From Enterococcus_C asini_A (lineage in GTDB: Bacteria; Bacillota; Bacilli; Lactobacillales; Enterococcaceae): 13,480 nucleotides of DNA. The translations under genes were made by a program, and so were the position numbers. Every line of letters starts with the position of its first letter. Within the stretch, counting starts at the first letter, position 1. Under the pieces are notes generated by a model. That model made no database searches, was not told the origin of the DNA, and saw only the letters and a program-made list of their open reading frames with translations. Positions 1-6,852 of the stretch are shown piece after piece. Location of the stretch: assembly GCF_031928785.1 (NCBI RefSeq), contig NZ_JARQAL010000010.1. One strand, 5' to 3'.

Positions 1-77
1 TTGTGAAGATCCATAAAATTGTGTAGCTTCAAAAGGATGATTTTTAGCCAGGGCTACTTCCTTAGCATTCAATCCAC
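1..77 (-). other. Possible coding fragment running off the left edge, unrecognised
   Basis: Read on the minus strand toward the window edge, this stretch stays open for about 25 codons in one frame (reading GLNAKEVALAKNHPFEATQF and onward) and is not low complexity. The open frame begins only a little further right, inside the IS6-like repeat, and has no start codon with a ribosome-binding site. It could be the 3' part of a gene interrupted by the mobile-element debris to its right. I do not recognise the peptide, and a chance open frame is quite possible. Confidence 0.2.
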
Positions 78-95
78 GGTTCTGTTGCAAAGTTT
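78..95 (+). repeat. IS6/IS1216-like terminal inverted repeat, solitary
   Basis: The 18 bases GGTTCTGTTGCAAAGTTT match, from memory, the outer end of IS6-family elements such as IS1216, with the element interior expected to the right. Instead of IS1216 sequence, a T/G-rich stretch and the 3' flank of an IS1182-type transposase follow. It is either a scar of an IS6-mediated rearrangement or the terminal repeat of the degenerate element itself, about 130 bp beyond that transposase's stop. No second copy was seen in the window. Confidence 0.45.
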
Positions 96-167
96 TTTTT
101 GGCTTTTTTGGTTAGCTTTGTGCCCATCAGTAACCAAGTGGGTAGGATTATTCCCCGGTGAATTCTA

Positions 168-189
168 TCCAGAATTATTTTATTCTGGA
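168..189. repeat. Small hairpin downstream of the IS1182-type transposase
   Basis: Eight-base arms TCCAGAAT and ATTCTGGA flank a 6-base loop. The hairpin lies between the transposase stop and the putative element end. It has no T-run after it on either strand, so it is not a convincing intrinsic terminator and may be a structural part of the element end. Confidence 0.3.
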
Positions 190-228
190 GTTTTCATGAT
201 GTGGAGTTTTTCCTGGATATAGAGAGCT

Positions 229-1435
229 TCAGGTGGATCGTTTGGCTAACTTAATCATGTTAATCGCCGTAATTAAGATTCCTACTTGTTTTCTGACCTT
301 CTCTAATCCACTAACAGTATTTCGAGTGAAGCCTAAACAAGCCTTCATAAATTCAAAGACTGTTTCTACATCAATCTTTCTTCTGCTATAGACCTTCCCG
401 GTCCCAGGTGTAGAAAGTAGTTACCTTTGTTTTGCTTTATGGTACTCCCAAGCGGAATTCACAGTGATTTTTCTCAAATTTCCTTTCGGTGTTAACGCTG
501 CTAGGATAACGTTCTGATTCACATCCAATTTTTCAGCCCGATATTCTTTTACGTCTTTTACAACCCCGTCTTTATCTTTCTTTTGCCGATAGACATGAAA
601 CTTGAATTGAACACCTTTGGGATCTATATAAAAGTCTTCTTCCTCGTAATACACCCAATTCATTACTTTCCGTTCATCTGTTTTCCATTTTTTACTTTTT
701 TCTTTTAACATAGTGGCATAGTGAATAAGCCCCGTATGTTGCGGAAACTCATCTTTTAAGTAGCGATAATTGTTTTCTGATCCATATCCAGCATCGGCCA
801 CAATATGACGATGAAGTTAGTCGGCTATCCTCATTTTTTCAAGCAAAGATTGTAAAGTTCTTGTATCCGTAGGATTTTGAAAAACATCGTAGCCTAAAAC
901 AAATTGATTACAAGTCGCGATTTGGAGGTTATAAGCTGGTTATAATTGACCGTTCCTCATATGGTCTTCTTTTACTCTCATAAATGTCGCATCATGATCC
1001 GTTTTTGAATAGCTATTTCGGGTACCATAAATAGACATCTGATTCTGATGTTTTAGCAGTTTATTTCTTTTTTCAAAAAGCTTACGCTTTTGGCTTTTCA
1101 ACGTTCGTCGTTGTTATTTCGCAGGATTAGATGGAATCTTTTTCGTTGCTTTTACTTCCTTTTCTAATGTCTCTAGTTGTAATTCTATTCGAGTTAGTAA
1201 CTCATCAATCATATCAAGGGTTAGCGTTGAGCCTTCAGGAATATATTTAACTTGATGAGCTTACTTAAGTTCAGACGTCGGAGCAAACCGTATTTTTCTT
1301 CCAGACAAAACTAAATTTATTGGCATTAGCCAGAATTTTTGTGCCATCAATAAAAACTGCATCATCAATGAGTTTTCGTCCACGAAGATAAGCTGTCAAA
1401 GACTCTAACCCTCTATTCGTCAGCTCTCAATTTTA
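229..1435 (-). pseudogene. Degenerate IS1182-family transposase (DDE), N-terminally truncated
   Basis: Read in pieces on the minus strand this is an IS1182-type DDE transposase. The three catalytic neighbourhoods are all present: FIDGTK (first Asp), VADAGYGS (second Asp) and KIDVETVFEF (Glu). It cannot be expressed. In-frame TAA codons lie at 1261-1263, 1114-1116, 940-942, 817-819 and 421-423, each replacing what looks like a Lys, Gln or Glu codon. A frameshift near 1290-1300 separates FSFVWKKNTV from the downstream frame. The N-terminal DNA-binding part, normally over 100 residues before FIDGTK, is missing; similarity fades at about 1435. The longest surviving open stretch is 421-801. Many independent lesions imply an old, inactive insertion. 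Confidence 0.85.
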
Positions 1436-1473
1436 GTATAGTATAACTCTAACCAGCCAGCATTCATTTAAAT

Positions 1474-1953
1474 TTAGTTTATTAAAGCAAATCCAACATT
1501 TAAGTAAGTAGCAAATAGAAGCCATAGCCAGTAAGGTACTAGTAGGTAGCCAGCAAGTTTATTATTTTTACTGAAAATGGTGATTTGATAACCGACCATG
1601 AACAACAGGAAGACAACTATCAAGATAGCAACTTTCATATATTGGATATTAAAAAAAATAATACTCCAAGAAAAATTAAAAAACAATTGAACTCCATAAA
1701 TATAAATTACTTTTTTCTTTTCCTTTTTGTTTTCACATGATGTAAATGTTAAGTATAAAGATAAACTCATTAATAAATATAGTAAAGGCCAAACAATACC
1801 AAATACCACGCCAGGAGGAGATAGAGGAATTTTGTTAAGTCCATCATAAATTTGACGAATATCTCCAGCTAATAGCCCAGAAAACATACCTACTATTTCA
1901 GTTACGATAATTATGAAGATAAGCATTGCGATTTTTTTCTCATTATTCTTCAC
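1474..1953 (-). CDS. tspO: TspO/MBR family membrane protein
   Basis: A 159-residue hydrophobic protein with five predicted membrane helices, the normal length and topology of the TspO/MBR (peripheral benzodiazepine receptor) family, which bind porphyrins and related ligands. Family signatures are visible: PLSPPGVVFGIVWPLLYLLM near residues 43-62, then QLFFNFSWSIIFF, then VPYWLWLLFATYLNVGFA near the C-terminus. The best start is GTG at 1951-1953, because it keeps the short basic N-terminus expected before helix 1; the ribosome-binding site is poor and an ATG nine codons in is the alternative. The gene sits alone between the transposase remnant and the palindrome at 2037-2070. Its physiological role here is unknown; stress or tetrapyrrole handling would be an inference from the family. 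Confidence 0.85.
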   Translation of the reverse strand: MKNNEKKIAMLIFIIIVTEIVGMFSGLLAGDIRQIYDGLNKIPLSPPGVVFGIVWPLLYLLMSLSLYLTFTSCENKKEKKKVIYIYGVQLFFNFSWSIIFFNIQYMKVAILIVVFLLFMVGYQITIFSKNNKLAGYLLVPYWLWLLFATYLNVGFALIN

Positions 1954-2036
1954 CTCGATATGAAATACTGTGATGTACTAATTACCATCCAATCGATTAC
2001 TACTTCGATAGCATTTGCCTTGGCTAATATAAAAGA

Positions 2037-2070
2037 TATAGAGCTAGTCAAAATTTTGACTAGCTCTATA
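2037..2070. terminator. 34-bp perfect palindrome, probable terminator of the gls operon
   Basis: Two 17-base arms (TATAGAGCTAGTCAAAA and its exact complement) meet with no spacer. In RNA the central A/T-rich bases would form the loop over a stem containing GAGCTAGTC. It lies about 50 bp beyond the csbD stop, and on the minus strand it is followed by a U-rich run, so it would end gls-operon transcripts before tspO. On the plus strand it is followed by weaker T content. Confidence 0.65.
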
Positions 2071-2122
2071 ATCTGTCAATTTTCACCATCAAAACCTAGT
2101 CTACTTAATACTCATAAAAAAA

Positions 2123-2323
2123 TCAATTTTTGCCACTATCGCTCTTGAGGTCATCAACAATGTGATTCACTTTTTCAGAAACATCATCTGCAACTTCTTT
2201 TACTTTTTCTTTCGCTTTTCCAAGTCCCTGTTGGGCTTTTCCCTTTAATTCGTCTGAGTCATCACCAGTGATCTTTCCTTTGAGTTCGTTAGCTTTTCCT
2301 TTAATCTCATTTTTTTCTACCAC
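2123..2323 (-). CDS. csbD: CsbD family stress protein
   Basis: A small, very charged protein of 66 residues. It carries the CsbD-family pattern of GKANELKGKITGDDSDELKG followed by amphipathic Lys/Ala-rich repeats (KAQQGLGKAKEKVKEVADDV). CsbD-like proteins are stress-induced in Firmicutes; their biochemical role is unknown. The start is taken as GTG at 2321-2323 because a perfect AAGGAGG lies 8 bases upstream. A longer frame reaching back to 2365 would place that Shine-Dalgarno inside the gene and overlap gls24. With the GTG start, 16 bp separate it from the gls24 stop, so it is the last gene of the gls operon and is followed by the palindromic terminator. Confidence 0.85.
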   Translation of the reverse strand: MVEKNEIKGKANELKGKITGDDSDELKGKAQQGLGKAKEKVKEVADDVSEKVNHIVDDLKSDSGKN

Positions 2324-2339
2324 TTTAAATTCCTCCTTG

Positions 2340-2957
2340 TTATTCAACTCTTGGTTCTTGTCCATCTTTGATTGTGTCTTTCAGATCATCTGTCTTCTCG
2401 CTGATCTTTTCGCCACCTTTTGAAAGGGCATTTTTTGCTTTTTCAGTCTGCTTAGATGCAAATTCACCGGTACTTTCAGCAGCACTGGAAACTCGATCTT
2501 GTAAGGTTACTGAGTCGTCCTCTTGTTCTTTTTTCGTTTTAACATCCACTACGTTGACATTAACCTCGATGACATCTAAGCCGGTCATGTTGCGAACTTC
2601 ACGACTAACTACTTCTTTGATGCGGTCGTAGATGTTTGTAATATCCTTGCCGTATTCAGCAACAATGTCCAAATCAACTGCTACTTGTTTTTTACCCACT
2701 TCCACATCAATACCGGAAGTTACATCATCAGTGTTGACAATTTTACCCGCCAAATTTGAGAAGAAGCCGCCATCGACTGTCAACAGACCATCGATTTCTT
2801 CCAACGCGATTCCTACAATTTTTTGAATGACCTTGTCGTCAAAGGTCAAATCTCCCTTGATTTCTTGGTTGGGAACTGGTGGCTTAGGTGGTTTGCCGAC
2901 AGGATCGTTCACGTTCTTTTCAAGTTTTCCCGGTTGCATTGACATGTCTTTTTCCAT
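2340..2957 (-). CDS. gls24: Gls24/Asp23 family envelope stress response protein
   Basis: A 205-residue soluble protein. After a Pro/Lys-rich head (about residues 1-34) comes the Asp23/Gls24 domain (about 35-145), starting LTFDDKVIQKIVGIALEEID and including the Gly-rich DGGFFSNLAGKI and the alternating VDVEVGKKQVAVDLDIV strand pattern. The tail (about 150-205) is polar and Lys/Glu/Asp-rich with no membrane segment. In Enterococcus, Gls24 proteins are general-stress and bile-resistance proteins; in Staphylococcus aureus, Asp23 is tethered to the membrane by AmaP. Here amaP lies two genes upstream in the same operon. The ATG has an AGGAGGG seven bases upstream. Numbered paralogues such as Gls20 or Gls33 cannot be told apart by eye. 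Confidence 0.92.
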   Translation of the reverse strand: MEKDMSMQPGKLEKNVNDPVGKPPKPPVPNQEIKGDLTFDDKVIQKIVGIALEEIDGLLTVDGGFFSNLAGKIVNTDDVTSGIDVEVGKKQVAVDLDIVAEYGKDITNIYDRIKEVVSREVRNMTGLDVIEVNVNVVDVKTKKEQEDDSVTLQDRVSSAAESTGEFASKQTEKAKNALSKGGEKISEKTDDLKDTIKDGQEPRVE

Positions 2958-2987
2958 TGAAATTCCCTCCTGATTTTGATTCTTACT

Positions 2988-3179
2988 TTACCTTCGCATG
3001 GTAAAACGGTCGAAAAAACCGATTCCCAGCAAGTAAAAGCCTAGGTAGGCTCCTAAACACGTAAATACTAATAATAGCAACGTCTTTAAAAATCCAATCG
3101 TAATAAGGAGAATGGCCAACAATAGACCGGCTCCGGCGAAAATGATTGGAATTTTATACGCTTCCCATATCTCTTTCAT
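2988..3179 (-). CDS. DUF2273 family small membrane protein
   Basis: A 63-residue protein with two closely spaced hydrophobic helices, about residues 10-29 (IPIIFAGAGLLLAILLITIG) and 31-54, and a basic C-terminal tail (DRFTMRR). Size, the KIPIIFAG opening and position between amaP and gls24 fit DUF2273, a family found almost only in Asp23/Gls24 operons. Its start has a strong GGAGGAGG that overlaps the end of amaP, only 12 bp away, so the two are translationally linked. Function is unknown; a role in the membrane Asp23-AmaP assembly is an inference from conserved synteny. Confidence 0.8.
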   Translation of the reverse strand: MKEIWEAYKIPIIFAGAGLLLAILLITIGFLKTLLLLVFTCLGAYLGFYLLGIGFFDRFTMRR

Positions 3180-3191
3180 CGGTCCTCCTCC

Positions 3192-3752
3192 TTACTCTAC
3201 TCGAGACGTTCCTGCAGGTTCTCTTTTTTGATAATCCTTGAATCTGACATTGGTTTCTATTTTCATGTTCGGTCCCACTAGCATTGCCAGATTATGCTTG
3301 ATGGCACTAGCCAACTGGTCTTGCTTGTCAGTCAGTAAAAATACCTTGCGCATCTTGCCTGTTATCAACACATCAATCGTTTCCTTCTTTACTTTGATGC
3401 TGACCGAAGGGTCCCGTATAAAGGGCTCTTCTTTTACTGTCTCCAATACATAACTTTCTAGCGCGCGCTTTTGGATTGTCATATTGCCAGAATCCTTTTC
3501 GATATGAAAAGCAGAAGACTGACTAGGGAACAACAAAATCACGATGATTCCCACTACTGCCAATATCAAAAAGCCGACACTAACCCAAAATAGCAGCTGC
3601 GGCATGTAACTCCCTACTAGTGGATAATCAGTCAGCGGCAGCAGCGCAGGTAACCTGGCTGCGACGAACTGATTGGCTACTAAGGTATAAAACAGCGGAA
3701 TTGCCAGCAGCACCAAGGCGATGATGAACAAGGCTTTCGTGCTTTTTCGCAT
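3192..3752 (-). CDS. amaP: Alkaline shock response membrane anchor protein AmaP
   Basis: A 186-residue protein with two membrane helices, about residues 7-27 and 52-75, separated by a short extracytoplasmic loop (VAARLPALLPLTDYPLVGSY). A cytoplasmic domain of about 110 residues follows (SAFHIEKDSGNMTIQKRALE onward, with the DPSVSIKVKKETIDVLITGK strand region). This is the AmaP arrangement; in S. aureus AmaP holds Asp23 at the membrane. The ATG at 3750-3752 is preceded by AGAGGTG. The gene is the second of the five-gene operon and is clearly more G+C-rich than the relaxase region. Both AmaP and Gls24 end in Arg-Val-Glu here, written with different codons. Confidence 0.88.
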   Translation of the reverse strand: MRKSTKALFIIALVLLAIPLFYTLVANQFVAARLPALLPLTDYPLVGSYMPQLLFWVSVGFLILAVVGIIVILLFPSQSSAFHIEKDSGNMTIQKRALESYVLETVKEEPFIRDPSVSIKVKKETIDVLITGKMRKVFLLTDKQDQLASAIKHNLAMLVGPNMKIETNVRFKDYQKREPAGTSRVE

Positions 3753-3784
3753 GTCGTCACCTCTTTTTCATGATATCAGCTCAA

Positions 3785-4030
3785 CTAAGCCCGGCGCCCG
3801 AAAAAGAAGGACACCACCGCTACCAAGATAACTGCGCCAACAATTGATGGAATAATTGCCATTCCTGCCAATGTTGGACCCCAATGACCTAACAGCGACT
3901 GGCCAATTGCTGAACCTACGAGACCCGCTACCACATTGGCGATGATTCCCATAGAACCACCCTTATTTGTGAGGGCTCCAGCAATTGCTCCAATCACGCC
4001 TCCTACGATTAATGACCAAATCAAACCCAT
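3785..4030 (-). CDS. glsB: GlsB/YeaQ/YmgE family stress response membrane protein
   Basis: An 81-residue Gly/Ala-rich protein with three hydrophobic helices, the typical size of the YeaQ/YmgE (transglycosylase-associated) family, called GlsB in enterococci. Signatures are the IVGGVIGAIAGALTNKGGSM opening, IIANVVAGLVGSAIGQSLLG in the middle, and a final helix closing with FFFGRRA. GlsB proteins are co-transcribed with gls24 and tied to stress and bile tolerance. The ATG has a consensus AAAGGAGG. As the first gene of the operon it should lie nearest the promoter, which would be in 4031-4140. Confidence 0.9.
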   Translation of the reverse strand: MGLIWSLIVGGVIGAIAGALTNKGGSMGIIANVVAGLVGSAIGQSLLGHWGPTLAGMAIIPSIVGAVILVAVVSFFFGRRA

Positions 4031-4110
4031 AATAAATTCCTCCTTTTAATCCAGTGTAAAATCAAGAACGTTTAGGAACTCTTACAAGATTAACGTTACC
4101 ACTTAACTTA

Positions 4111-4140
4111 AGTATATTAAAGTGATCGGCTCATTATTAA
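4111..4140 (-). promoter_or_regulatory. Candidate promoter of the gls operon
   Basis: On the minus strand, TATACT (4111-4116) is preceded at 18 bp by TTAATA (4135-4140). This is a fair -10 with a weak -35, about 80 bp before glsB. No enterococcal alternative sigma consensus was recognised. Other AT-rich choices closer to glsB exist, so this is a tentative call. Confidence 0.3.
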
Positions 4141-4400
4141 GAATTAAATATAATCGATATCGTAAGGATAGAATATCTTATATTTTGATTTATTGATTCT
4201 AATTTATCCGCCATAAACTTTTTCCTCGACTTACGATAATCACGTCGCGCCAGTTTCAGCCGAGTCAGCAGTTCGACATAAGTCATCTGAAATAATTCTT
4301 TTGTCGTTGTGGGCTGGAAAAAGAATGGATCTGTTTCGACAGTCTGTTCTCGATACAAACCCGACCTAGTGTCAATCAGTTGGTCCTCACAAAAATCTAA
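4137..4400 (-). pseudogene. Orphan 3' gene fragment, unrecognised
   Basis: The minus-strand frame is open from about 4400 down to the stop at 4137 (about 87 codons) and reads like real protein: DQLIDTRSGLYREQTVETDP, then LLTRLKLARRDYRKSRKKF, a basic helical segment. It has no ATG and no Shine-Dalgarno; the only in-frame alternative start is a TTG at 4358. The frame opens exactly where the prepilin stump at 4397-4552 ends. The simplest reading is the C-terminal part of a gene whose 5' end was lost at the same junction. The last residues (YSILTISIIFNS) may be read-through into non-coding sequence. I do not recognise the family. Confidence 0.4.
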
Positions 4401-4552
4401 CTAACATTTTGCACAGTGATTGTGTTACCTGCTTGAACTAATTTCGCTTGTGGATCAGTGGCTGCAAATACTGGATCAGTAATAAATAATGTACCTAATA
4501 CAATAACCGCACTTTCAAGCTTAAACTTTGTATTTTTGATAATTTTTTTCAT
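4397..4552 (-). pseudogene. Truncated CagC/VirB2-like type IV secretion prepilin
   Basis: A 51-codon ORF with a strong start: AGAGGTG six bases before the ATG, 24 bp after the relaxase stop. It encodes a basic N-terminus (MKKIIKNTKFK), a hydrophobic signal-peptide core (AVIVLGTLF), a signal-peptidase-like site at DPVFAA and a short mature part, DPQAKLVQAGNTIT, then stops. The arrangement of relaxase followed by a small secreted protein with this N-terminus matches the CagC-family (VirB2-like pilin) gene at the head of conjugation operons on lactobacillus and enterococcus plasmids. That family is about 100 residues with two membrane helices after the signal peptide; these are absent. Similarity ends near 4410, where the unrelated fragment begins. 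Family assignment is from memory. Confidence 0.6.
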
Positions 4553-4575
4553 TTTATACACCTCTTGTTTTTATT

Positions 4576-6561
4576 TTATCGCAAAGGAATATTCCTTTGT
4601 AGTGATTGATTTTTTTTTGCTTTTGTTTGCTTAATCAATTTGTCTAAGTTTCGTTTTTTCTGTGGTTGGTTACCACTAAACAATCGATTAATTGATTTTG
4701 CAAATTGGAACATTTTTACAGACACTTCATTTTTTTCAGGTTCATTTTTATCCAATTCTTGGGATTGATCTTTGTTGGTATTTTCAATTTCTTTACTTAA
4801 TTCTATTTTATCAGAATCAGGTAAATAAGCATTTCGATTAACGACCTTTTTCAGATTGTGTTTTGCTAATGGGCTTAGTTCATCAATATACTTCATGCTA
4901 TCTTGAACAAAAAATACACCTTGACAATCATTAGGAATTTTCACCGTCTGAATGTTAGTTAAGAAGCCTTTTGATTGTTCCAACATGGAATTAATTTCCT
5001 CACTGCTGAATCTAGCAACTCCTTCGACTTTAGAAAAATCAGTTGTTTTGTAATAGTCAGCTTTTGCAAGTAGCATTTCGCCTTCTATGACTGAATCTAT
5101 TGAAACATTTTTATCAAATTTTCTTTCAACTTCTGATTGAACATATTCTATCAATCCTTGTTTTATTCCTATTAGTTTTTCTTTTTTAATTGATAAAATT
5201 TCTTTTCTTTCAGGGTTATTTTCTTTTGTTATACTATCTTCAACTTGTTTAATTTTTGAATCAAGATAACGGCTAGTTTGAAATGGTTTTTCTTTAAAAA
5301 TCTTTTTACTTTCTTCTTTTTCTATTACTCTTTCATTGTAAATGACCTCTGCTAACTGGTCTTTATTCAATAACTGTTTTCTAAATATGGTTTCATTAAC
5401 CATTGCTCTAACTTCGTGATTTGAAAATTTGTCAATATTCAAACTTGGATAAGATTTTTTGAAGAATCTTTCTGCTTGTTTATCTAAAATTTCATTTGCC
5501 TTTGTAAGCATATCTCGTTCACTACTAATTTTACTTAACATCAAACGTTGTTTTTGAATTTCCATTTTATTATTAAAGATAAGTGAATTTTCCCATCGTT
5601 TTAATTCACCTAATCGTTTATCAATGTTTTCATCATTAATAAATAATTTCAATTCTTTTGAAAGATTTTTCAGTTCTCCTTTTTCTAAAGGTGAGAAAGT
5701 TTTTTCAAATTTTAAAGTGAAGTTTTGGTCTTGTTTTAACACTTTCTCTTGACTTTCAAGTTTATCAAGTTCGGCTAGAATATCATTGTAACTTTGAATT
5801 TCTAAATTTTTTCTTTTTAACTCGCTTATAACTCCTTTTTCTTCTAATTTTTTTGAGTAAAATCCTTCGTGAATTGTTGGTAGTTCTTTTTTTCCAAGTT
5901 CCGCATGAGATTTTTCTGTAATTTGTTGATCGATATTTCTATCTTTTAAATATTGGTTGACTTTATCAGCCCAATCTTTACGAATTTCGGAAACAAGAGA
6001 TTTTCTATCCCAATCATTTGTTTTAATTGAAACGGTTACTCTTTGCCCTTTTTCGTTAAAAATCTGATTACCATTTTCATCTAGTTTAGGTATTCTTTTT
6101 CTTTTATTTAGAATATTACCTTCACTATCTACTTCTCTCATTGTTAACATAATATGAGCATGAGGATTGTTTTCATCATCTCTATGAATGGCTACGTCTG
6201 CAATCATTCCTTCACTGACAAAGTTATCTTTTACAAAATCTTCAATCAACATTCTTTGGTCTGAATTATTTAATTCAATTGGCAATGCTACATTTAATTC
6301 TCTACACAGTCTAGCATTAGGTTGCTTTTCAGATAATTCCATTTTATTCCACAATGTCTGTCTATCTAAATACTCATTAGGAACATAATCAGGTTTTAAA
6401 ATAAAAGATTCTGGTTTAACAGTTCTATGGTTGTATAGATTAGTTTTTTCATATAGTTCACTATACAATTTTTCACCGCTTCGATAAGAAGCCATTGCAA
6501 TTAAACTTCTTTTCCCGCCTTCTCTTTTTGCTATTGTCATAGATAAATGGAAGATTGCCAA
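4576..6561 (-). CDS. mobA: MobQ (MobA/MobL) family relaxase
   Basis: The start is taken as TTG at 6559-6561: GAGGTG lies 6 bases upstream and the product then begins MAIFHLSMTIAKREGG, the usual opening of MobA/MobL relaxases. A GTG three codons earlier overlaps that Shine-Dalgarno. The 661-residue protein has the relaxase domain in roughly its first 230 residues: candidate nicking Tyr26 in MASYRSGEKL and the metal-binding triad H126, H134, H136 in HRDDENNPHAHIM. The rest is long, Lys/Glu-rich and helical, with no helicase motifs. It would cut one strand at oriT, stay bound to the 5' end and lead the strand into a mating channel. The gene faces away from the predicted oriT at 6641-6712. No lesion was seen. 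An alternative name is TraA, as in pIP501. Confidence 0.93.
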   Translation of the reverse strand: MAIFHLSMTIAKREGGKRSLIAMASYRSGEKLYSELYEKTNLYNHRTVKPESFILKPDYVPNEYLDRQTLWNKMELSEKQPNARLCRELNVALPIELNNSDQRMLIEDFVKDNFVSEGMIADVAIHRDDENNPHAHIMLTMREVDSEGNILNKRKRIPKLDENGNQIFNEKGQRVTVSIKTNDWDRKSLVSEIRKDWADKVNQYLKDRNIDQQITEKSHAELGKKELPTIHEGFYSKKLEEKGVISELKRKNLEIQSYNDILAELDKLESQEKVLKQDQNFTLKFEKTFSPLEKGELKNLSKELKLFINDENIDKRLGELKRWENSLIFNNKMEIQKQRLMLSKISSERDMLTKANEILDKQAERFFKKSYPSLNIDKFSNHEVRAMVNETIFRKQLLNKDQLAEVIYNERVIEKEESKKIFKEKPFQTSRYLDSKIKQVEDSITKENNPERKEILSIKKEKLIGIKQGLIEYVQSEVERKFDKNVSIDSVIEGEMLLAKADYYKTTDFSKVEGVARFSSEEINSMLEQSKGFLTNIQTVKIPNDCQGVFFVQDSMKYIDELSPLAKHNLKKVVNRNAYLPDSDKIELSKEIENTNKDQSQELDKNEPEKNEVSVKMFQFAKSINRLFSGNQPQKKRNLDKLIKQTKAKKNQSLQRNIPLR

Positions 6562-6640
6562 TTGTATCACCTCTCTTTCTTTTCAAACATGAGCGTAGCG
6601 AATTTTAACAAACACGCTTGACGATAAAACTGAACGAATG

Positions 6641-6712
6641 TTACGTTTTATAGCACATTAACCAAAAACGTAAGTTAGTGGGTGTAAGTGCGCTCTTAGT
6701 AGATCATCTAAG
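6641..6712 (+). other. oriT: Predicted origin of transfer (oriT) with nic core
   Basis: TAAGTGCGC at 6685-6693, followed by TCTT, matches the nic core of RSF1010, pIP501 and pSK41-type MobQ origins (TAAGTGCGC then CCT). By analogy the cut is between 6693 and 6694 on the plus strand. A 9-bp inverted repeat, TTACGTTTT (6641-6649) and AAAACGTAA (6665-6673), precedes it. GTAAGT occurs twice, at 6670 and 6684. An imperfect repeat CTTAG...CTAAG follows at 6695-6712. Transfer in the 5'-to-3' sense would take the rightward genes in first and the relaxase last. Confidence 0.8.
6647..6655 (-). promoter_or_regulatory. Candidate extended -10 promoter of the relaxase gene inside oriT
   Basis: On the minus strand the sequence reads TGC-TATAAA, an extended -10 element with only weak -35 candidates upstream. 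It overlaps the left arm of the oriT inverted repeat. Relaxase bound at oriT would therefore cover its own promoter. Autoregulation of this kind is known for TraA of pIP501; here it is an inference. Confidence 0.35.
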
Positions 6713-6791
6713 GGCATCTTTGATAAATTAATTTTACCACTTATCATTATAAAAGCAAATATGTTTAACCTGACATTTCCGTTATAATTTA

Positions 6792-6820
6792 TTGATTTTA
6801 GAAAAATAGTATAATATGAT
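6792..6820 (+). promoter_or_regulatory. Promoter of the two plus-strand relaxosome genes
   Basis: TTGATT (6792-6797) and TATGAT (6815-6820) are separated by 17 bp, a good vegetative promoter. It lies 32 bp before the ATG at 6853, which has AGGAGG at 6839-6844. A TATAAT at 6810-6815 has no matching -35 at the right distance. Confidence 0.65.
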
Positions 6821-6852
6821 AGAGTTACACAATATATTAGGAGGCGTATTTC

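Noticed and set aside
421..801. 126-codon open frame considered as an independent gene
   Set aside because: The same frame continues on both sides beyond TAA codons with IS1182 transposase sequence, so it is an internal piece of the pseudogene.
1960..2148. 62-codon plus-strand open frame across the palindrome
   Set aside because: It runs through the terminator palindrome and into the csbD 3' end, has no Shine-Dalgarno and has no recognisable features.
2368..2826. Two plus-strand open frames antisense to gls24
   Set aside because: They mirror the strongly supported gls24 coding frame, have no ribosome-binding sites and encode Ser/Thr-rich shadow peptides.
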